NCBI GenBank assembly: GCA_041916675.1
Contig: JAYRZB010000004.1
Span: 277,755-341,754, forward strand
Origin: JAYRZB01 sp041916675
GTDB lineage: Bacteria > Pseudomonadota > Alphaproteobacteria > Rhizobiales > Devosiaceae
Length of the DNA stretch: 64,000 nt
Direction: 5' to 3'
Shown here piece by piece: positions 58,164-64,000 of this stretch; the stretch's first letter is position 1, and every line of letters starts with the position of its first letter. Below the pieces are notes generated by a model. It was not told where the DNA came from. It saw only the letters and a list, made by a program, of their open reading frames with translations, and made no database searches. The position numbers and the translations under genes are program-made.

Positions 58164-59477
58164 ATGACAGATCAACAGGTCGCTTCGCCGGTCGTACGCA
58201 CCAATCAGTTCACGGGCAATCCGATGCAGCGGTTTCTGGCTGCAACCGAGCTCGATACCCGCCTGCTCGGCATGGTGGCGGCGCTGGCGCTGGTCTGGGT
58301 CGGCTTCCATTTTCTCTCGGGCGGGCTGTTCCTCACCCCGCGCAACCTGTGGAACCTGTCGGTGCAGACGGCCTCGGTCGCCGTCATGGCTACCGGCATG
58401 GTGCTGGTCATCGTCACCCGCAATATCGATCTGTCGGTTGGGTCCATTCTCGGGCTTGTCGGCATGATCATGGGCGTGGCCCAGGCCGAAATCCTGCCGC
58501 GCTATCTCGGCTTCGGCCATCCCGCCATCTGGCTTCTGACGCTGGGCATCGGCCTTGTGGTCGGCACCGGCATCGGCGCGCTGCAGGGGGCCATCATTGC
58601 CTATCTGCGCGTGCCTGCCTTCATCGTCACCCTCGGGGGCTATCTCATCTGGCGCGGCGCGGCGTGGTGGGTCACCATGGGCCGCACCGTGGCCCCGCTT
58701 GATCCCACCTTTCAGTTGATGGGTGGCGGTCCTGCCGGTGCAGTGGGCATGCTCTGGAGCTGGATTATCGGCATTCTGGCCTGCGTGGGCATCATTTTTG
58801 CGCTCTACTATGGCCGCCAGCAGCGCCTGCGCTTCAATTTCCCGCTGCGCCCCATCTGGGCCGAGGTATCGCTGGCTGCCATGGGTTGCATCGTCACCAT
58901 CGGCGCCGTCATGGTCGCCAATGCCTATCCCTGGCCGCGTCGCATTGCCGAAACCTATGCCGAAGCCAATGGCATCACGGTGCCTGAAGGCGGGCTCTTC
59001 ATCTCCCACGGCATTGCCGTGCCGGTGCTGATTGCGCTTGGCGTGGCGCTGGCCATGACCTTCATCGCCCAGCGCACCCGCTTTGGCCGCTATGTGTTTG
59101 CCATGGGCGGCAATCCCGAAGCGGCGGATCTTGCCGGCATCAACACCCGCTGGGTTACGGTCAAGATTTTCATGCTCGTCGGCCTCCTATGCGCCATTTC
59201 GGCGTCCATTTCGTCGGCCCGTCTCAATGCGGCCACCAATGCGCTTGGCACGCTTGATGAGCTCTATGTCATCGCGGCGGCCGTTATCGGGGGCACATCG
59301 CTTTCGGGCGGCATCGGCACCATAGCCGGGGCGGTGCTCGGGGCGCTGGTCATGCAGTCGCTGCAATCGGGCATGGTGCTGCTGGGCATGGATAGCCCGC
59401 TGCAATCAATCGTTGTCGGCATTGTGCTGGTGTTCGCCGTCTGGCTGGACACCCTCTATCGCCGCAAGGCCAACTGA
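58164..59477 (+). CDS. xylH: D-xylose ABC transporter permease XylH
   Basis: 437 residues, about ten helices. NIDLSVGSILGLVGMIMG and GALQGAIIAYLRVPAFIVTLGGYL are hallmark blocks of ribose/xylose-class permeases; the final AGAVLGALVMQSLQSGMVLLGMDS closes the family. An insertion of about 40 residues (AEVSLAAMGCIVTIGAVMVAN...) makes it longer than E. coli XylH. GGGGGAG precedes the ATG. Confidence 0.9.
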   Translation: MTDQQVASPVVRTNQFTGNPMQRFLAATELDTRLLGMVAALALVWVGFHFLSGGLFLTPRNLWNLSVQTASVAVMATGMVLVIVTRNIDLSVGSILGLVGMIMGVAQAEILPRYLGFGHPAIWLLTLGIGLVVGTGIGALQGAIIAYLRVPAFIVTLGGYLIWRGAAWWVTMGRTVAPLDPTFQLMGGGPAGAVGMLWSWIIGILACVGIIFALYYGRQQRLRFNFPLRPIWAEVSLAAMGCIVTIGAVMVANAYPWPRRIAETYAEANGITVPEGGLFISHGIAVPVLIALGVALAMTFIAQRTRFGRYVFAMGGNPEAADLAGINTRWVTVKIFMLVGLLCAISASISSARLNAATNALGTLDELYVIAAAVIGGTSLSGGIGTIAGAVLGALVMQSLQSGMVLLGMDSPLQSIVVGIVLVFAVWLDTLYRRKAN

Positions 59478-59487
59478 GGATCCAATC

Positions 59488-60270
59488 ATGCTGGACAAGA
59501 AAACACCCCTGGTTGAGCTCAACGACATCTCGATCTCCTTTGGCGGCCTCAAGGCAGTCGAAGGCGCCTCGATTGATCTGCATGCCGGCGAAGTGGTTGG
59601 CCTGCTCGGCCACAACGGGGCGGGCAAATCCACCCTGATCAAGATTCTCTCCGGCGCCTATCGCCGCGATAGCGGCAGCATCCGCATAAATGGCGAAGAG
59701 GTCACCATCAACAATCCGCGCGATGCCAAGGCCTTCGGCATCGAGACCATCTACCAGACCCTTGCTGTCGCCGATAACGTCGATGCCGCCGCCAATCTGT
59801 TCCTCGGGCGCGAGCTCACCACCTCGCTGGGCACGCTCGACGATGTGGCCATGGAGGCCAAGGCCCGCGAAGTCATGGGCCGCCTCAACCCCAATTTCCG
59901 CCGCTTCAAGGAGCCGGTCAAAGCGCTTTCGGGCGGCCAGCGCCAGTCGGTGGCCATTGCCCGCGCCATTCTGTTCAACGCCCGCATCCTGATCATGGAT
60001 GAGCCTACCGCCGCGCTCGGTCCGCAGGAAACCGCGCAGGTCGGCGACCTGATCAAGCAGCTCAAGTCCGAAGGCATCGGCATCTTCCTTATCAGCCATG
60101 ATATCCACGATGTGTTCGATTTGGCCGATCGGGTCTGCGTCATGAAAAACGGCCAGGTCGTGGGCACCGCCAACACCGCCGATGTCACCAAGGATGAAGT
60201 GCTGGGCATGATCATTCTCGGCAAATGCCCGCCCGGTGCCATTCCCGGCCCCGGCGCAATGCGGGACTAA
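59488..60270 (+). CDS. xylG: D-xylose ABC transporter ATP-binding protein XylG (single domain)
   Basis: 260 residues with one ATP-binding cassette: Walker A GHNGAGKST (41-49), signature ALSGGQRQ (146-153), Walker B ILIMDEPTAAL (167-177) and His204 (ISHD). E. coli XylG has two such cassettes; the single-cassette form is common in this group of alphaproteobacteria. It presumably acts as a dimer with XylH. It starts 10 bp after xylH. Confidence 0.88.
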   Translation: MLDKKTPLVELNDISISFGGLKAVEGASIDLHAGEVVGLLGHNGAGKSTLIKILSGAYRRDSGSIRINGEEVTINNPRDAKAFGIETIYQTLAVADNVDAAANLFLGRELTTSLGTLDDVAMEAKAREVMGRLNPNFRRFKEPVKALSGGQRQSVAIARAILFNARILIMDEPTAALGPQETAQVGDLIKQLKSEGIGIFLISHDIHDVFDLADRVCVMKNGQVVGTANTADVTKDEVLGMIILGKCPPGAIPGPGAMRD

Positions 60271-60342
60271 CGCTGCAGGATTTGCCCCGGCCCGTCATTG
60301 TCACTATCGTCCGACTCGGGCGCGCCGGGGTTTTCGCGGCGC

Positions 60343-61038
60343 ATGGAGCGGAACACGACATTGGCCAGACGACCACCCAAACAGATTCTGCCGCGCTTTC
60401 ACGGCTTCTACTATGCTGCCGGCGTTGGCGTCGTTTCGGCCATTGTCGCCTTCTTCCTTGCTCCCATGCTTACCCTCACCGTTGGGGCAAATGTATTCTT
60501 CCTCACCTATCTGGCGCTCACCTTCTGGCAGATGCCGCACCTCACTGCCGAGCACCTGCGCCGCCACGCCGGCGAAACCGATGCGCCCGTGCGTGTGATC
60601 TTCCTCGTCACCATCGCCGTGCTGGTGATCAGCGCCGCTTCGCTGTTCATCCTCATCAATTCGGGCGAAACGCCCGATCCGTTGCGCCTCGTGCTGGCCG
60701 TGCTTGCGGTGATCCTGAGTTGGTTCGTGCTCCACACCATGGCGGCGCTGCACTATGCCTATGAATATTATGAAAAGCCCGATGCCAGCCCCGGCAAAGG
60801 CCGAAAATCCGGCGAAAGCGTCGTGGGTGGCCTTGCCTACCCCTCTGGCGACGAGCCCGATGGCGTTGGCTTCCTCTACTTCGCCTATGTGCTCGGCATG
60901 ACCGCGCAGACCTCCGACGTCAACGTCACCTCATCCAAGATGCGGCTGCTGGTCATGATCCACAGCGTGTTCTCGTTCTTCTTCAACACCGTGATCGTGG
61001 CGGCCACCGTCAACGTCGTGGTCTCGCTGGGGCAGTGA
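60343..61038 (+). CDS. DUF1345 family membrane protein
   Basis: 231 residues with about five helices (YAAGVGVVSAIVAFFLAPML, VIFLVTIAVLVISAASLFIL and others) and the block MAALHYAYEYYE plus GLAYPSGDEPDGVGFLYFAYVLGMTAQTSDV, the DUF1345 signature. Function unknown. ATG at 60343 preferred over a TTG 15 codons earlier. The stop overlaps the next ATG by one base. Confidence 0.85.
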   Translation: MERNTTLARRPPKQILPRFHGFYYAAGVGVVSAIVAFFLAPMLTLTVGANVFFLTYLALTFWQMPHLTAEHLRRHAGETDAPVRVIFLVTIAVLVISAASLFILINSGETPDPLRLVLAVLAVILSWFVLHTMAALHYAYEYYEKPDASPGKGRKSGESVVGGLAYPSGDEPDGVGFLYFAYVLGMTAQTSDVNVTSSKMRLLVMIHSVFSFFFNTVIVAATVNVVVSLGQ

Positions 61039-61499
61039 TGGCCGCGCCGGTGCTTTACGTCGATGCCGATGCCTGCCCGGTCAAGGACGAAGCCATCCGC
61101 GTGGCCGAGCGCCATGGGTTGATGATCGTCTTCGTCGCCAATTCCGGTCTCCGGCCCTCGCGCGATCCCATGATCCGCTATGTCATGGTCCCACAAGGCC
61201 CTGACGCCGCCGACGACTGGATCGTGGCTGAAGCCAGGGCCAACGATATCGTGGTCACCAGCGATATTCCGCTGGCCAGCCGCACCCTGGCTCTGGGGGC
61301 GCATGTGCTCGGGCCAACCGGCAAGGCTTTCACCCGCGATTCCATCGGCATGGCGCTGGCCATGCGCGATCTCAATCAGCACTTGCGCGAAACCGGCGAG
61401 AGCAGGGGGCTCAATGCCGGCTTCACCCCCAAGGACCGCTCCCGCTTCCTCAGCGCGCTTGACGAAACGGTGCAGCGGGCCAAAAGAGCCGCGCTTTAG
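61038..61499 (+). CDS. YaiI/YqxD (DUF188) family protein
   Basis: 153 residues. YVDADACPVKDEAIRVAERHG at the N-terminus and the acid-rich ITSDIPLASRTLALGAHVL-like block (VVTSDIPLASRTLAL) are the DUF188 pattern, a PIN-like fold with conserved Asp; nuclease activity is suspected, not shown. ATG at 61038 overlaps the DUF1345 stop (TGATG). Its 3' end overlaps rlmB by four bases. Confidence 0.87.
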   Translation: MAAPVLYVDADACPVKDEAIRVAERHGLMIVFVANSGLRPSRDPMIRYVMVPQGPDAADDWIVAEARANDIVVTSDIPLASRTLALGAHVLGPTGKAFTRDSIGMALAMRDLNQHLRETGESRGLNAGFTPKDRSRFLSALDETVQRAKRAAL

Positions 61500-62245
61500 C
61501 GCCCGGCGGTAGCGGCAAATAGCGCAATCGCGGCCGCGTTCGACACGTTCAGCGATTTGATCGGGCCGGGCATGTCGAGCTTGACCATTTCATCGCAGAG
61601 GCTGCGCGTCTTCTGGCGCAGGCCCTTGCCTTCGGCGCCGAGCACGATCGCCAGCGGCTGGTTGCCCTCGCGCGGCTTTAACTGTGCTTGAGCTTCTGAA
61701 TCAAAGCCCAGCACCAAGAGCCCGCGTTCCTTGAGCTTTTCCAATGCATCGCCAAGGTTGCGCACCTCGATCAGCGGCACCAGATCGAGCGCCCCCGAGG
61801 CCGATTTGGCCATCACGCCGGTTTCGCGCGGCGCATAGCGCGCCGTCGTCAGCACCGCATCGGCGCCAAACGCGCACGAGGTGCGCAGGATCGCCCCCAC
61901 ATTGTGCGGATCGGTCACCTGGTCAAGCACGACCACGAGCTTGATATCCCTGATATCGTCGAGCCCGAAGCGGTCGACCGGATCGACCTCCAGCGCCACG
62001 CCCTGATGCACCGCATCGGCGCCCAGCAGGCGGTCGAGCTCCTTGGGGCTGGTTTCCTTCACGGAAACCTTGCCGGTGCCACCGCCTTCGTTGAGCCGGT
62101 TCAGCCCGTTCGGGGTGGCCAGCAGCACCCGCTTGAGGCGGCGCGGGTTGTCGAGCGCGGCGCGCACGGTGTGGATGCCGTAAAGATAGACCGGCCCGGT
62201 ATCGGGGTCATATTTCGGCTTGGGCGGAAACTTGTTGATGCTCAT
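61496..62245 (-). CDS. rlmB: 23S rRNA 2'-O-methyltransferase RlmB (SpoU family)
   Basis: 249 residues. An N-terminal L30e-like substrate domain precedes a SPOUT knot: VVLDQVTDPHNVGAILRT, LVLGAEGKGLRQ and KLDMPGPIKSLNVSNAAAIALF are motifs 1-3. RlmB methylates G2251 in the peptidyl-transferase loop; TrmH-like alternatives are less likely given length and domains. Confidence 0.9.
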   Translation of the reverse strand: MSINKFPPKPKYDPDTGPVYLYGIHTVRAALDNPRRLKRVLLATPNGLNRLNEGGGTGKVSVKETSPKELDRLLGADAVHQGVALEVDPVDRFGLDDIRDIKLVVVLDQVTDPHNVGAILRTSCAFGADAVLTTARYAPRETGVMAKSASGALDLVPLIEVRNLGDALEKLKERGLLVLGFDSEAQAQLKPREGNQPLAIVLGAEGKGLRQKTRSLCDEMVKLDMPGPIKSLNVSNAAAIALFAATAGR

Positions 62246-62293
62246 GGCCTTGGCCTAACGCCTTTGCGGCTGGCCAGCAAGGGATTCTGCGCC

Positions 62294-63664
62294 TCAGTCT
62301 GCCCCTCTGCCCGGTGGCAGGTCGATATTGGCCCGCAACCCGCCAAGCAGCGAGCGTTCAAACCCGAGCCTGCCGCGATTGAGCGTCACGATCTCGCGGG
62401 CAATCGACAGGCCCAGTCCGCTACCCGGGCGGCTTTCATCCAGCCGCTTGCCACGCTGGCCGAGCGCCTCCATGGCCGCGTCCGGCAACCCGTCGCCATC
62501 ATCATCCACCATCAGCCGCACCCAATCCCGCGTTACCAATGCTGCAATTGCCACCCGCGCCTTGCCCCACTTGCCAGCGTTGTCGCACACAATCCCGATC
62601 AGCTCAGTCAGGTCGGCGGGGTCGAGATCGATGGTAAGCCCCTCCGGCAGCGCAATCTCCCAGCTGATGGCCTGCCCCTTGGGCGTGCGCTGCAGCGCGG
62701 CCACCACCTTGGTCACCACTGGCATCAGCGCCGTCGCATAGTGCTCGGACCGCGAGCGGTGCCGCAGCCGCGCCAGCCGCAATTGATGGTCGATGGTCTC
62801 GGCCATGTCGGCGGTCAGTTGTTCGATGGCGTCGGCAGCTTCTGCATTGCCCTTTGCCCGCACATCGGCGGCCTCGGCATTGAGCACGGTCAACTGGGTT
62901 TTCAGCCCATGCGCCAGATCGGCGGCCCGGGCCCGCGCAAAGCTGATCGAGCGTTCCTGGGTGTCCAGTAATTCGTTGACCTCGTTGACCAGCGGCAAAA
63001 CCTCCACTGGAAACCGCCCTTCGAGCGTCCTTGCCTGCCCGGCGCGGATGGCGTTGACCCCGCGCCGGATCAGCGAGAGCGGCGACAGCCCCACCACAAT
63101 CTGCACCCAGCTGGCCGCAAACAGAGCCACCGCCAGAATGGCCAGCGCCCGGAACAGTTCAAACCCAAAACCGGTGATGGCCTGGTCGAGATCGGCCCTG
63201 TCCTCGGCTGCCACAATGGTCAGCACCCGTGTTCCACCCGCCTCCAGCTCGAAATCGAGCCGCCGCGCCAGCGCCAGCGCCGGTGTGCCCTCCGGGTCGA
63301 CAATCTCGGTCTCGAGCAAACCGCCAACGGTGGGCAGGGGTTCGGTCAGCACCAACGTCTTGTCCCACACCGAGCGCGAGCGCATCACCGTTCCGCTGGC
63401 ATCGTCCGTCACCTGCCAGTAAATCCCGCCATAAGGCGTATCATAACGTGGGTCCGACATCGGCTGGCGCATCGCCAACCCGGGCGCGTCAGCGTCCAGC
63501 AGCGCAATAATCCGGTTCATTTCGTCGACAAGCCCGGCGCGCAGGTCGCGTTCCACATGCCGCGCGAACAGGGCCGAAATCACCACGCCTGCCAGCAGCA
63601 GTGCAACAAGGATGGAGGCCGCGGACGTAGCCAGCAATCGCAGCCGCAGGGCAGGGGGCCTCAT
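62294..63664 (-). CDS. Sensor histidine kinase
   Basis: 456 residues: helix 1 (LATSAASILVALLLAGVVIS), a periplasmic domain (about 36-165), helix 2 (FELFRALAILAVALFAASWVQIVVG), then a linker and a phospho-acceptor His252 in ADLAHGLKTQL and an ATPase with DNAGKWGKARV, DDDGDGLP and GSGLGLSIAREI. The H-box is unusual in having Gly after His. Start at 63664 (MRPPALRLRL) at the edge of the repeats; the ORF extends upstream but into repeat sequence. The response regulator is expected beyond the right edge. Confidence 0.87.
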   Translation of the reverse strand: MRPPALRLRLLATSAASILVALLLAGVVISALFARHVERDLRAGLVDEMNRIIALLDADAPGLAMRQPMSDPRYDTPYGGIYWQVTDDASGTVMRSRSVWDKTLVLTEPLPTVGGLLETEIVDPEGTPALALARRLDFELEAGGTRVLTIVAAEDRADLDQAITGFGFELFRALAILAVALFAASWVQIVVGLSPLSLIRRGVNAIRAGQARTLEGRFPVEVLPLVNEVNELLDTQERSISFARARAADLAHGLKTQLTVLNAEAADVRAKGNAEAADAIEQLTADMAETIDHQLRLARLRHRSRSEHYATALMPVVTKVVAALQRTPKGQAISWEIALPEGLTIDLDPADLTELIGIVCDNAGKWGKARVAIAALVTRDWVRLMVDDDGDGLPDAAMEALGQRGKRLDESRPGSGLGLSIAREIVTLNRGRLGFERSLLGGLRANIDLPPGRGAD

Positions 63665-63667
63665 TCC

Positions 63668-63784
63668 GGGGACTGTTTTTTTGGAGCGCGCCGCGCCCCC
63701 ACCCCTGCCCCCTCCCCGCAAGGGGGAGGGAGACACGACGGCCGTGCCACTGGTCCTCCCTCCCCCTTGCGGGGAGGGATGGGG
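63668..63784. repeat. Palindromic repeat unit A
   Basis: First copy of a unit that begins GGGGACTGTTT and ends GGGGAGGGATGGGG, with internal GC-rich hairpins such as CCCTCCCC-CTTGC-GGGGAGGG (63758-63778). It recurs at 63884-64000 with about 80% identity by eye. Confidence 0.75.
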
Positions 63785-63819
63785 TGGGGGTATGGGGAGC
63801 CACCGGCAGTCCAGTGTGA

Positions 63820-63883
63820 ACGCACCCCCCTGGCAGGGGGAGGAAACACGCAAGCCGTGCCATATGGACTCCCCCCCTCTTGA
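63820..63883. repeat. Palindromic repeat unit B (partial)
   Basis: A shorter relative between the two full units: it shares a 32-nt segment (63828-63859) exactly with 63930-63961 of unit C, then continues into CCCCCCCTCTTGAGGGG. Confidence 0.7.
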
Positions 63884-64000
63884 GGGGACTGTTTAATTGG
63901 AGTGCGCCGCACCCCCGCCTTGATCCTCCCCCTGGCAGGGGGAGGAAACACGCAAGCCGTGAAACACGGGCTCCCTCCCACTCGAGGGGGAGGGATGGGG
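63884..64000. repeat. Palindromic repeat unit C (to window edge)
   Basis: Second full copy of unit A, offset 216 bp, with AATT in place of TTTT near the start and different flanks. Carries CCCCCTGGCAGGGGG-type hairpins. Together units A-C fill the gap of more than 330 bp upstream of the sensor kinase; nothing else is visible there. Confidence 0.75.

Noticed and set aside
56928..59009. A 693-codon minus-strand frame covering xylF and part of xylH
   Set aside because: Antisense shadow of the xyl genes; His/Asp/Gly-rich composition with no domains.
61904..62971. A 355-codon plus-strand frame across rlmB and the sensor kinase
   Set aside because: Antisense to two recognised genes.
63661..63853. 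N-terminal extension of the sensor kinase upstream of 63664
   Set aside because: It would translate repeat sequence (Pro/Arg/Gly-rich) and family members begin near MRPPALRLRL.
63668..64000. Repeat cluster read as a CRISPR array
   Set aside because: Units are long, GC-rich and palindromic, spacing is irregular, and there are no spacers of uniform length and no cas genes.

Overview
The window is high-GC chromosomal DNA from an alphaproteobacterium, most likely of the Hyphomicrobiales and plausibly a Devosia-like genus. That placement is inferred from several things seen together: purS, purQ, purL, bolA-type and grxD genes in a row; a DUF1476 gene (F1-ATPase inhibitor zeta type) divergent from purC; DUF3126, DUF6665, DUF2336 and PAS_5 proteins; many GTG and TTG starts; a candidate EcfG-type stress promoter; and a cluster of G/C-rich palindromic repeats at the right edge. 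Most of it is ordinary chromosome. No plasmid origin, prophage, transposase or CRISPR array is visible.

Layout. 1-7567 is a leftward purine block (purC, purS, purQ, purL, then BolA-like, DUF6665 and grxD), interrupted by an acyltransferase gene, a possible 27-residue membrane peptide, a Pr6Pr-type membrane protein and a secreted protein. 7839-11108 holds DUF1476, a VOC protein, an alpha/beta hydrolase, purB and rpe. 11285-16407 holds ccdA, radC, map, sfsA, a CinA-like gene, gpt and a lipoprotein. 16421-21884 holds tRNA-Leu(UAA), a TipAS-type MerR regulator, CsbD, DUF1304, membrane proteins and a TetR/reductase divergon with a clear palindrome. 21953-24826 is gluconate and pentose-phosphate metabolism (gntK, an SDR, gnd). 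24845-34840 mixes transport, redox, cysE, surface and signalling genes (BTLCP peptidase, PilZ, PAS_5, rhomboid, slyX). 34834-43872 has hisI, folE, a NifU-like scaffold, yidD and thrS. Between yidD and thrS lies accessory DNA: a low-GC tcmP / three-Cys-motif (DUF5131) pair and an ArsR-SRPBCC-SRPBCC operon.

44335-47540 is a TRAP transporter whose permease genes converge on its binding-protein gene. 47664-52798 holds a secreted repeat protein, nitroreductase, lytic transglycosylase, DUF2336, a secreted protein and nadK. After tRNA-Thr(UGU) at 52952-53027 comes a short accessory stretch: a cysteine-rich secreted protein, a low-GC membrane protein without an early ATG, and an orphan BrnA-like antitoxin. 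54807-60270 holds a phosphatase and a D-xylose-type ABC system (xylFHG) divergent from a ROK regulator; the spacer carries two similar inverted repeats around a TTGACA hexamer. 60343-64000 ends with DUF1345, YaiI/YqxD, rlmB, a sensor kinase and the repeat cluster.

Most promising for something new: the tcmP/DUF5131 islet, the membrane-protein genes embedded in the purine operon, the small accessory stretch beside tRNA-Thr, and the paired regulatory repeats upstream of xylF and of the BTLCP peptidase.
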